A DNA stretch of 16,099 bases. Source: Desulfobacterales bacterium. GTDB lineage: Bacteria; Desulfobacterota; Desulfobacteria; Desulfobacterales; Desulfosalsimonadaceae. The notes below the pieces were generated by a model. That model saw only the letters and a list, made by a program, of their open reading frames with translations. It was not told where the DNA came from and ran no database searches. Each line of letters starts with the position of its first letter. Position 1 is the stretch's first letter. The stretch spans positions 1-16,099 of the forward strand of contig JAGXLE010000005.1 of assembly GCA_018334855.1 (NCBI GenBank), read 5' to 3'. This document shows positions 1-6,380 of the stretch, piece by piece. The position numbers and the translations under genes were made by a program.

Positions 1-1043
1 AGTCCCTGCGATGTTGCTTCCGGAGCGGGATAGCTGATTTCGGCACTGTATTGATAGATAATCGGACCGACACTGAGAAAGAAGAACCCGAAGACAAAGC
101 CCGAAACCAGCAGCAGCGGATAGGTCACGGCAAAGGTCAGCCCCACGAGGGTCGGAAACGTAATAATCGTGCTGAGGATGATAAAGAACTTCCGCTTGCG
201 CTTCTTGTCTGAAATCGGAGGAATCACCAGGCAGCCAATGATGCCGCCCACCATAATCAGCGCCCCCAGATTCCCTGCCTGAACAATGGAAAACCCCCGT
301 GGTGCAATCATCTGCTCGATCCAGGTGGTAACCGCGTTAAACATGCCAAGCCCGAAGAAAAAGATGATCAGCAGAAGAATCATGTTGGACTGCTTGAAAA
401 TGTGTTTGAGGCCTTCAAATACGAGGACTCTTTCTGTATCCACTTCTGAGGGCGGTGTGGGCGGTTTTTCCCTGACGAAAATGAGATAGGTGACAACAAA
501 AAACAGAGTAACAAAAGCATAGATTTTCAGCATTCCTGGAATGCCGTACTCGATCGTCAAAAGCGGTGTTACGGCCAGGCCTGCCATGATGCCGATAAAC
601 TGGGCAAGTGCTGCAATCCCGGCTGCGGTAGCACGCTCTTCAAGGGGAAACCACCGGGCTGCCATGGCCGTGATCGAGTTGAGAATAAACGGCTGCGCAA
701 TCGAAATACCGATCATGGAAATCAGCACCCAGGTGAAGCTGTCGGACGCAAAACCCCGCGTCAGGGCGAATATACCGGTGAGGATCACGCCGAACCCGAC
801 CCCTTTGCGGATTCCATATGTATCGATCGCCCAGGATGCGGGAATGGATATAAAAAGATAGACAATCATGAACATCATGGAGAGAAGACCGATCTGCATG
901 GCTGAAACCTGGTAGAACTCAGCCGCCTCGCTGGTGATAGGGGCAAAGGTGATCCACAACATCTGCATGATCAGCTGAATCATGGAGAAGAAGAAAAGAA
1001 CTATCCATCGATACTTGTATACGGTATATGCCTGTTTTTCCAT
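1..1043 (-). CDS. MFS transporter, C-terminus beyond the window edge
   Basis: A major facilitator superfamily permease of the inner membrane; the substrate cannot be read from sequence. It starts at the ATG at 1043 behind a GGGAGGG ribosome site and is open for 347 codons to the left edge, so the last three or so membrane helices are missing. The translation is a run of hydrophobic helices. The first is about residues 13-33. The MFS motif A loop between helices 2 and 3 is seen at D74-x-x-G-I-R-K80, and a basic SDKKRKRK loop lies later, between helices 8 and 9. The SAEISYPAPEATSQG stretch near the edge resembles the FLVCR-like branch of MFS (there often ELTYP-x-x-EG), which is a weak family hint only. 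It is transcribed divergently from ald, with about 590 bp between the two starts. Confidence 0.85.
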   Translation of the reverse strand, partial: MEKQAYTVYKYRWIVLFFFSMIQLIMQMLWITFAPITSEAAEFYQVSAMQIGLLSMMFMIVYLFISIPASWAIDTYGIRKGVGFGVILTGIFALTRGFASDSFTWVLISMIGISIAQPFILNSITAMAARWFPLEERATAAGIAALAQFIGIMAGLAVTPLLTIEYGIPGMLKIYAFVTLFFVVTYLIFVREKPPTPPSEVDTERVLVFEGLKHIFKQSNMILLLIIFFFGLGMFNAVTTWIEQMIAPRGFSIVQAGNLGALIMVGGIIGCLVIPPISDKKRKRKFFIILSTIITFPTLVGLTFAVTYPLLLVSGFVFGFFFLSVGPIIYQYSAEISYPAPEATSQG

Positions 1044-1131
1044 AAGCTGCAATCCCTCCCTCTGAAAAGTGTTGGTTTCGATCTAAACCCTCCACCTCTG
1101 GTGGCTGACTTGAAAAAGAAAGGTTCTACCG

Positions 1132-1351
1132 TTACGGCGTGAAATAAAATAGGCTCTTCCTCCGGGGAAGTCCTTTGGGGCAAAACTGGAGGGAGAACCA
1201 GCGCATTATTAAATGAGTATATCGCATGTACGACGGGATTGCAAATACCATGTGGTAATTGTTCCCAAATACCGACAGGGTCAATGCGATTAATATGGCA
1301 GCAAACACTGTAATTCCGGTAATCCTCTGATAGCATGATAATTTTCTTCAT
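1132..1351 (-). pseudogene. possible frameshifted small membrane protein
   Basis: The ATG at 1351 opens MKKIIMLSE and then continues as unlikely protein (Cys/His/Pro-rich). Changing frame by one base near position 1325 gives a continuous RITGITVFAAILIALTLSVFG segment, a convincing transmembrane helix, then NNYHMVFAIPSYMRYTH and a basic tail ending at the TAA at 1132-1134. Joined, this is a roughly 73-residue protein with a charged N-terminus and one membrane helix, lying 88 bp upstream of the MFS gene on the same strand. I do not recognise a family. The reading rests on hydropathy and protein-like composition alone. The alternative is that both frames are non-coding. Confidence 0.3.
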
Positions 1352-1409
1352 TATTGTTTTTTTCCGGATTGATGGGTAAACGATTTGGAATCTGGTTTTC
1401 TGACATCAT

Positions 1410-1567
1410 AAATTCAATCGATTACAGCGCAAAATTTGAATTTTTCTGATAAAAATTTATATTCAATATCAGTGAGGTTCTTTTGATGTAAACTTTAAGG
1501 CGGGCGGTGGACGAATGTGTCCGGGCGTTGGCGCGCAGGATTTTTCCAGGAAACAGGCAGAGGCCCG
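1410..1567 (+). repeat. collapsed copy of the promoter-usp-orf81 locus
   Basis: Three adjacent pieces match, in order and on the same strand, sequences 3-4 kb downstream. 1410-1463 matches 4530-4584 (the usp promoter; the first 37 bases are identical, then 15 of 17 with one gap). 1461-1485 matches 4791-4815 (25/25, inside usp). 1485-1567 matches 5292-5375 (70 of 83 with one gap, inside the 81-aa gene). The joins share about 3 bases (ATT) and 1 base. In the orf81-derived part, nearly all single-base changes fall in codon positions 1 or 2 and one base is deleted, so it is no longer coding. It reads as a duplicated locus that lost 206 and roughly 480 bases internally and now forms the region upstream of ald. 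Confidence 0.9.
1436..1463 (+). promoter_or_regulatory. putative sigma70-type promoter for ald, overlapping a dyad
   Basis: TTGAAT at 1436-1441 and TATATT at 1458-1463 are separated by 16 bases, a plausible -35/-10 pair. The -35 element lies inside the right arm of an inverted repeat, AAATTCAA (1410-1417) and TTGAATTT (1436-1443) with an 18-base spacer, which could be an operator. The same arrangement, with 17-base promoter spacing, stands before usp. If used, the ald leader would be about 165 nt and made of usp and orf81 debris. No experimental start site is implied. Confidence 0.5.
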
Positions 1568-1633
1568 TTTATAGAAGAAATAAGTGCGTTTCGGGCGGTG
1601 AGTGTTGAACAGATCTTTTGGTGGTAAAAAATC

Positions 1634-2746
1634 ATGATCTTAGGGATTTTAAAAGAAATCAAGCCAGAGGAAAACAGGGTGGCGATGACACCTGCCGGTG
1701 TAGAGATGTTGCGCAATAAGGGTCATTCTGTAATAGTGGAGCGAAATGCCGGCATGGGCAGCGGGTTTGAAAATGAGGCATACCTGCACGCCGGAGCCGA
1801 AATCGTGGAAAAGGCAGAAGAAATTTATGAACGAAGCGAAATGGTCATGCATGTCAAAGAGCCCCTGCCAGCCGAATATAAGTGGATAAGAGAGGGGCAG
1901 ATAATATTTACCTACCTGCACCTTGTTACTTCGAAGGAACTGACACAGGCCCTGATCGAGAGCCGGGCAGTGTGCATTGCTTATGAAACCATCCAGCTCT
2001 CAGATGGCTCGCTTCCCCTGCTTACCCCGATGAGCGAGGTGGCCGGCCGGATGGCCATTCAGCAGGGGGCCAAATATCTGGAGAGAACCCATGGCGGCCA
2101 TGGGGTTTTACTGGGCGGGGTCCCGGGGGTGGATCCAGGCAACGTCTTAATTATCGGCGGGGGCACAGTCGGCGTCAATGCCGCCAGGATGGCATGCGGA
2201 CTTGGTGCCAAGGTCTATATCCTGGACACGTCTTTAGAGCGTCTGCGTTATCTCAGTGACATCATGCCGGCCAACTGTTTTATGCTGGTTTCCAATCCGG
2301 CAACACTTCGCGAACAGATCCAGCGGGCTGATGTCGTGGTCGGGGCCGTGTTGATCCCTGGGGCAAAGGCTCCAAAACTTATAACACGGGATATGTTAAA
2401 AAGCATGAAAAAAGGGTCGGTCATGGTGGATGTGGCTATCGATCAGGGCGGTTGTTTTGAAACCTCCAGGCCCACCACGCATTCGGATCCAATCTTTACG
2501 GTAGAGGGGATTGTTCACTACTGTGTGTCCAATATGCCAGGCGCTGTTCCGCGGACTTCGACCATGGCCCTGACCAATGCAACCATGCCATATGCGGTAG
2601 AACTTGCAGACAAAGGCTGGAAAGGAGCCATGAAGGAAAGACCTGAATTCAAGGCAGGAGCCAACGTGGTACACGGGGCAGTTACCCTTCGGGCCGTGGC
2701 CGAGGCATTTGATCTGGAATATAAAAATATAGAAAACTTGCTTTAA
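1634..2746 (+). CDS. ald: alanine dehydrogenase
   Basis: Cytoplasmic NAD-dependent L-alanine dehydrogenase (EC 1.4.1.1), which interconverts alanine with pyruvate and ammonium. The 370 residues are the usual family length. The N-terminus MILGILKEIK followed by ENRVAMTP is typical. Expected catalytic positions are present at the family's usual numbers: R15, K75 (VKEP), H96 (YLHL) and D270 (DVAIDQGG). The Rossmann fold has GGGTVG at 175-180, with D198 at the end of the following strand for the NAD ribose. A GGTGG about 9 bases before the ATG is an acceptable ribosome site. The MFS gene follows after 48 bases with no terminator, so the two are probably cotranscribed. The likely role is use of alanine as carbon or nitrogen source, or redox balancing with pyruvate. 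Confidence 0.97.
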   Translation: MILGILKEIKPEENRVAMTPAGVEMLRNKGHSVIVERNAGMGSGFENEAYLHAGAEIVEKAEEIYERSEMVMHVKEPLPAEYKWIREGQIIFTYLHLVTSKELTQALIESRAVCIAYETIQLSDGSLPLLTPMSEVAGRMAIQQGAKYLERTHGGHGVLLGGVPGVDPGNVLIIGGGTVGVNAARMACGLGAKVYILDTSLERLRYLSDIMPANCFMLVSNPATLREQIQRADVVVGAVLIPGAKAPKLITRDMLKSMKKGSVMVDVAIDQGGCFETSRPTTHSDPIFTVEGIVHYCVSNMPGAVPRTSTMALTNATMPYAVELADKGWKGAMKERPEFKAGANVVHGAVTLRAVAEAFDLEYKNIENLL

Positions 2747-2794
2747 TGTGCCCGGCACAATGGCCGGGCCGGGAGCTCACGGGGGTGTTTGCCT

Positions 2795-4087
2795 GTGAAT
2801 ACTAAGTCCTTGCCTCCGCTTCGCATCTCATGGCTCATGTGGGGAATGGCAGCGATTTTTTACCTGCTGGGATTTTTCCAGCGTGTGGCCCCGGGAGTGA
2901 TGACAGACGAGCTAATGCGAGATTTCGGCATAAGCGCGGCAGCCCTGGGAAACCTTTCAGGGTTTTACTTCTACAGCTACGTTGCAATGCAGATACCCAC
3001 CGGCATCCTGGCAGACACCTGGGGGCCTAGGAAGCTGTTGTCTACAGGGGCGGTTGTTGCAGGCGCGGGCACAATATTGTTTGCCGCAGCCCCGGGGCTT
3101 TTCTGGGCGTCAGCAGGCCGTCTGCTGATAGGCGGCTCTGTGGCGGTGGCATTTGTCGGCCTGCTGAAACTGGCTGCCAACTGGTTCCCAACGAGGTATT
3201 TTGCAGCAGTAACAGGGGCGGCGCTTTTTGTGGGAATGATAGGCGCGGTTTCAGCGGGTTTTCCCCTGCGGATGCTGATGAATATTTACTCCTGGCGCGG
3301 CATTATGCTGGCGGTGGCTGCTGTGACTCTTGCCACCGGGGCCATGATATGGATATTTGCAAGGGATGACCCCTTTGAAAAAGGATATGCCCGCTTTATA
3401 ACCCCTGAAAACGATTCAGGCACGCCCCCTGCTGCACGCCTGATCCTGCAGAACCTAAAAGAGGTTTTTTCTTACAGAAACACCGGCCTGCTTTTTTTTA
3501 TCCCTGCGGGAATAGTGGGTGCAACTCTTGCGTTTGCAGGGCTGTGGGGGGTTCCCTATCTTTCCACCCATTACGCAATGTCTCCATCCCGGGCCTCGGT
3601 GCTGACCTCGGCCCTGCTGGTGGCATGGGCTGCCGGCGGTCCCGTGTTCGGATGGATGTCAGACCTGGTGGGCAAAAGAAAGCCGCTTTACATCCTCGGA
3701 TGCAGCCTATGCCTGGGGGGCTGGTCGGTGATATTTTATTTGCCCGGCCTGCATTTTTATGCTCTTTTTGCGGTCCTTGCAGCCATCGGTTTTTTTTCAG
3801 GATGCATGGTGGTGAGTTTTGCCTTTGTGAAGGAATCCGTGCCCCTGAGGCTGGCAGGCACGGTATCAGGAGTGGTAAATATGGGAGTGATGACAGGACC
3901 CATGATTCTTCAGCCTGCAGTAGGAGCCGTTCTGGACACAAACTGGCAGGGCGGCATCGAAAACGGGATCAGATTATATTCACTTGGAGCGTACCAGAGG
4001 GGTTTTGCCCTCATTATGGGATGGCTTCTGGTTTCACTTATCCTTTTATTTTTCACCCGGGAGACAAGCTGCCGCCAGCAGGCATAA
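2795..4087 (+). CDS. MFS transporter, cotranscribed with ald
   Basis: A complete 12-helix major facilitator permease of about 430 residues. Motif A is present between helices 2 and 3 (GILADTWGPRKLL) and its half-repeat between helices 8 and 9 (GWMSDLVGKRKP). A short hydrophilic connector (around FARDDPFEKGYARF to SGTPPAARL) separates the two six-helix halves, and the C-terminal tail is short. I chose the GTG at 2795 because a GGGGG run ends 9 bases before it; the in-frame TTG at 2789 lies too close to that ribosome site. The gene sits 48 bases after ald, so the substrate may be alanine, another amino acid or an organic acid. That is inference from position; nothing in the sequence names a substrate. 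Confidence 0.92.
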   Translation: MNTKSLPPLRISWLMWGMAAIFYLLGFFQRVAPGVMTDELMRDFGISAAALGNLSGFYFYSYVAMQIPTGILADTWGPRKLLSTGAVVAGAGTILFAAAPGLFWASAGRLLIGGSVAVAFVGLLKLAANWFPTRYFAAVTGAALFVGMIGAVSAGFPLRMLMNIYSWRGIMLAVAAVTLATGAMIWIFARDDPFEKGYARFITPENDSGTPPAARLILQNLKEVFSYRNTGLLFFIPAGIVGATLAFAGLWGVPYLSTHYAMSPSRASVLTSALLVAWAAGGPVFGWMSDLVGKRKPLYILGCSLCLGGWSVIFYLPGLHFYALFAVLAAIGFFSGCMVVSFAFVKESVPLRLAGTVSGVVNMGVMTGPMILQPAVGAVLDTNWQGGIENGIRLYSLGAYQRGFALIMGWLLVSLILLFFTRETSCRQQA

Positions 4088-4191
4088 AAACCGGGCCCGC
4101 CGAAAAGACTGGACAGCAAGATATTGATAGCAATTTTTGGGTAAAATCTTGGGAAAAAATACGCCGGAAACAGGTTAAAATTTACAGGCTC

Positions 4192-4467
4192 GGGTGGACA
4201 AACTTGGCCAATATTTTTCTTGCCGTTTTGGCCAATTCCGTTCTGGTAAACGGTTTCATCATGAAACCCTCAACTCCCGGGTACCCGTTTTGAGGTATCC
4301 CGGCTTCTTTCCAGGTAGTGCTCCGAAATTCCACATCCCGTATAGCTTACTGTGATCCGGAAATAATTTCCGGGAGATATCTCCGGATATTTTTTCCCGA
4401 TATTTTCATCAAAACTCACAGGCTCCACACTCACTTCCAAGACACCGCCTTGATCACTATACTCTGA
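4192..4467 (-). pseudogene. remnant of a hybrid histidine kinase (HATPase plus receiver tail)
   Basis: Two degraded pieces of a sensor kinase lie end to end in different frames. Reading leftward from 4452, one frame gives GGVLEVSVEPVSFDENIG then PGNYFRITVSYTGCGIS, ending in a stop at 4270-4272. This matches the part of the HATPase domain that normally reads GGxLxV...PGxYxRLxVxDTGCGI, but the G1-box aspartate is Tyr and the N box is missing. In the frame shifted by one base, VEGFMMKPF then TELAKTARKILAK, ending at 4192-4194, is the last strand and helix of a response-regulator receiver domain, including the KP motif. The intervening ATP-lid, G2 box and most of the receiver are gone. Clearly non-functional; it fills most of the 620-base gap between the MFS gene and usp. 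Confidence 0.75.
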
Positions 4468-4529
4468 GAAGCTGGACTGCTGGCTTGATGCTTTTTAAAA
4501 AGCTCTGTACAAAAGGGGCTTTCCCCTCA

Positions 4530-4584
4530 AAATTCAATCGATTACAGCGCAAAATTTGAATTTTTCCGAAAAAAAATTTATATT
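4530..4584 (+). promoter_or_regulatory. usp operon promoter with inverted repeat (duplicated at 1410)
   Basis: TTGAAT at 4556-4561 and TATATT at 4579-4584, 17 bases apart, form a good sigma70-type promoter. The inverted repeat AAATTCAA (4530-4537) / TTGAATTT (4556-4563), spacer 18, overlaps the -35 box and would suit a dimeric regulator. The leader to the usp start is about 115 nt. The first 37 bases are identical to 1410-1446 upstream of ald. Confidence 0.6.
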
Positions 4585-4707
4585 AAGAATAAGCCCTTGC
4601 AGGGGGGATACTGACAACGGATGAACGAAATCAAAAGCCGGGACAGGATTTTTAAATCCGGTCTTGCCGAATTATCTTTTCATTTAAACAAAAAGGAAGA
4701 AAAGGAT

Positions 4708-5199
4708 ATGTATAAAAAAATCATGGTTCCGCTGGATGGTTCAGACGTTGCCGAGTGCGTGCTGCCCCATGTGAAGGCTTTCATCAAAGGATTCAATATC
4801 AGTGAGGTTCTTTTGGTGCGTGTGGTTGAACCTGTCAAACCCGATTTAAGGGTTTATGATAACATTTTCAACGAGGACTTTATACGCCAGGCCCATAAAA
4901 TCTGGAAAGATATAGAACAACAGGAAAAGACTTCAGCCAGAAATTACCTGGAACAGGTCTCCGAACAACTTAAAAGAAAAGGAACCACTATACGTTCGAA
5001 GGTTCTGGTGGGCAATGATGAGGCCAAAAACCTTGCTGACTGCGCTGAATCGAGTGGCGCAGACCTTATTATTATGGCCACCCATGGATATTCCGGAATA
5101 GCACGCTGGGTAACGGGCAGCGTGGCAGAAAAACTTTTTAGATCTGCAGGTGTGACGGTACTTATGGTGCGGGCCGCCGAGGCTGGAGGCGGAGTTTAG
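4708..5199 (+). CDS. universal stress protein, UspA family
   Basis: A single-domain cytoplasmic universal stress protein of 163 residues. The start MYKKIMVPLDGSD is the classic first strand with the adenine-contacting Asp (D10). The nucleotide-binding signature near the C-terminus is intact: ATHG127, nine residues, then G137-S138, so this is probably the ATP-binding subclass. The insertion between strand 2 and the following helices (about residues 42-75) is common in prokaryotic members. I chose the ATG at 4708, with GGAAG 9 bases upstream, over the in-frame ATG at 4621, whose extra 29 residues do not look like Usp. It is first in a tight + strand operon with orf81, a flavodoxin-like gene and a truncated flavoprotein gene. 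A 25-base internal segment (4791-4815) is duplicated upstream of ald. Confidence 0.93.
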   Translation: MYKKIMVPLDGSDVAECVLPHVKAFIKGFNISEVLLVRVVEPVKPDLRVYDNIFNEDFIRQAHKIWKDIEQQEKTSARNYLEQVSEQLKRKGTTIRSKVLVGNDEAKNLADCAESSGADLIIMATHGYSGIARWVTGSVAEKLFRSAGVTVLMVRAAEAGGGV

Positions 5200-5235
5200 C
5201 CTTGCGGAAAAATTTATAAAAATCAGGAGGTTTAA

Positions 5236-5481
5236 ATGTCCGCCCCTGAAAACCCAAAAGTGTCCCAAAATATGGACATAGAAGAGGAAAGGATGAAGTC
5301 GTTAAGGCGGGTGGTGGACGAATGTGCCCGGGAGTTGTCAGAGCAGGATCTTTCCAGGCAACAGGCCGAGGCCCGGATTGAGAAAACCCGCGAGCAGGTG
5401 CTGGAGTTGTTCCCGGGAAAAGGAGAACAGTTCGAACTGATTTACCGGCCGCGATTTGAAAGAATAATCCAGGATAAATAA
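5236..5481 (+). CDS. small charged helical protein of unknown function, usp partner
   Basis: An 81-residue protein with a strong AGGAGG ribosome site 5 bases before the ATG, 36 bases after usp. I do not recognise a family. It has a disordered N-terminus (MSAPENPKVSQNMD) and then a highly charged helical stretch from about 15 to 55 (EEERMKSLRR, ELSEQDLSRQQ). It ends with an aromatic/basic C-terminus (FELIYRPRFERI). There is no signal peptide and no membrane segment, so it should be cytoplasmic. Part of it (codons 19-47) is found as a decayed copy next to usp debris at 1485-1567, so the usp-orf81 pairing existed before that duplication. A role as a partner or regulator in the usp response is inference from context. 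Confidence 0.85.
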   Translation: MSAPENPKVSQNMDIEEERMKSLRRVVDECARELSEQDLSRQQAEARIEKTREQVLELFPGKGEQFELIYRPRFERIIQDK

Positions 5482-5530
5482 AATGTTACGATCCGCGGTT
5501 TTTTTTAACTCATACACAGGAGGGTAAAGA

Positions 5531-5977
5531 ATGGCTAAAATAATGATCGGTTATGCCAGCAGGACCGGAAAAACAGAAAAAATGGCTGAGGGAATTGCAG
5601 AAGGAATTCGGATGAACGGACATACTGCGGAGCTGCGTAAAATTTCAGACATCAAAAATGAAGAGGAAATGGAAGGTTACGACGGGTATGTATTCGGCTG
5701 CCCCACATATCACCGGGATATGACCCCCGGCATGAAAAACTTTCTGTTTCTGGCAGAAAGGCTGAACCTTGTCGGAAAGATAGGCGGTGCGTTCGGGGCA
5801 TATACGCATAGCGGTGAATCCGCTTCCATGGTTTTTGATACCATGGAATTTGTTTTTAAAATGGACATGACGGATCTTAAGGCCCTGAGTTTGAAAGAGG
5901 CTATAATTGAAACCGACGAAGGATTGAAAGCATGTCAGGATTATGGCAAGGCCTTGAGCGAGAAATTCAAGAATTGA
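5531..5977 (+). CDS. flavodoxin-like FMN protein
   Basis: A 148-residue flavodoxin-fold protein, the normal length for a short-chain flavodoxin. The phosphate-binding loop of FMN is present at S10-R-T-G-K-T15 after a short first strand (AKIMIGYA). The second loop is GCPTYHRDMTPGM (56-68) and the third is GAYTHSGESASMVFDTM (89-105). These match flavodoxin domains such as the one at the C-terminus of the FprA-type flavodiiron oxidoreductases, rather than small acidic electron-transfer flavodoxins. The ribosome site AGGAGG lies 7 bases before the ATG. It follows orf81 by 49 bases, inside the usp operon. The likely role is electron transfer under oxidative or redox stress; its partners are not visible here. 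Confidence 0.9.
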   Translation: MAKIMIGYASRTGKTEKMAEGIAEGIRMNGHTAELRKISDIKNEEEMEGYDGYVFGCPTYHRDMTPGMKNFLFLAERLNLVGKIGGAFGAYTHSGESASMVFDTMEFVFKMDMTDLKALSLKEAIIETDEGLKACQDYGKALSEKFKN

Positions 5978-6022
5978 AACAAATCTCCTGAGAATTACCA
6001 AATTTTTGAAGGTAGGTTTTTC

Positions 6023-6208
6023 GTGAAAATTACAGATGTGGTCTGCAGCCCCCGGAAGGGGGGAAACACGGAAATACTGGCAGAACGGGCCTTAAACGCC
6101 GCCAGGGAGAAAGGCGCTGAAACCGAAATGATCCTGGTGGCCGACAAACAAATAATCCCTTGTGATGCCTGCGAAGGTTGCCTTATGGTTAACCGCGTTT
6201 CAAAATAG
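6023..6208 (+). pseudogene. truncated iron-sulfur flavoprotein (NADPH-dependent FMN reductase family)
   Basis: A GTG start with AAGGTAGG 6 bases upstream opens a 61-residue product. It contains the FMN-phosphate loop SPRKGGNTE (9-17), the following helix, and the cluster motif PCDACEGC (47, 50 and 53 are Cys). Intact iron-sulfur flavoproteins of this type run to about 180-200 residues. This one stops eight residues after the last Cys (LMVNRVSK) with no recognisable continuation in any frame before the terminator. The gene therefore lost about two thirds of its length, including the rest of the flavin site. It may still be translated as the last gene of the usp operon. Identity is firm; whether the stub does anything is unknown. 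Confidence 0.8.
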
Positions 6209-6305
6209 TCAATCAAAAGGTTTGAACAACTTGTGTGCCGAGCCCGGGGGCGCCTTCAATTTGATATCCTGATATATTGAGCGCTTCGGAGACCTCTCAT
6301 TTCAG

Positions 6306-6340
6306 GGGGCGGTCCGCGGACCGCCCCTCCTGATTTTCTT
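6306..6340 (+). terminator. intrinsic terminator of the usp operon
   Basis: The perfect 22-base palindrome GGGGCGGTCCG/CGGACCGCCCC at 6306-6327 is followed by TCCTGATTTTCTTTT. It lies about 100 bases after the truncated flavoprotein stop and just before the convergent chemoreceptor end. Confidence 0.85.
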
Positions 6341-6380
6341 TTGCCTTAAGGCAGATGCATAAAAAAGACTTTACTCTGTC

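Noticed and set aside
3544..4293. 249-codon + strand open frame overlapping the second MFS gene
   Set aside because: It is a different frame of a clear 12-helix transporter, and its composition (Cys/His/Arg/Gly-rich) is typical of a shadow frame.
4277..4303. Terminator-like stem CCGGGTACC / GGTATCCCGG after the second MFS gene
   Set aside because: It has a bulge, only CTTCTTT after it, sits 190 bases past the stop, and falls within the kinase remnant. It may contribute to termination but is not supportable.
4357..4384. Tight palindromes CCGGAAATAATTTCCGG and GGAGATATCTCC, possible operators or terminator
   Set aside because: They lie inside the histidine-kinase remnant (codons for the SPGNYFR region on the - strand) and have no usable loop; chance symmetry in former coding sequence is more likely.
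4621..4707. Upstream in-frame ATG giving usp a 29-residue N-terminal extension
   Set aside because: Family members begin at the M-x-K-K-I-x-V-P-x-D strand, and the ATG at 4708 has a better-spaced GGAAG; the extension is not conserved-looking.
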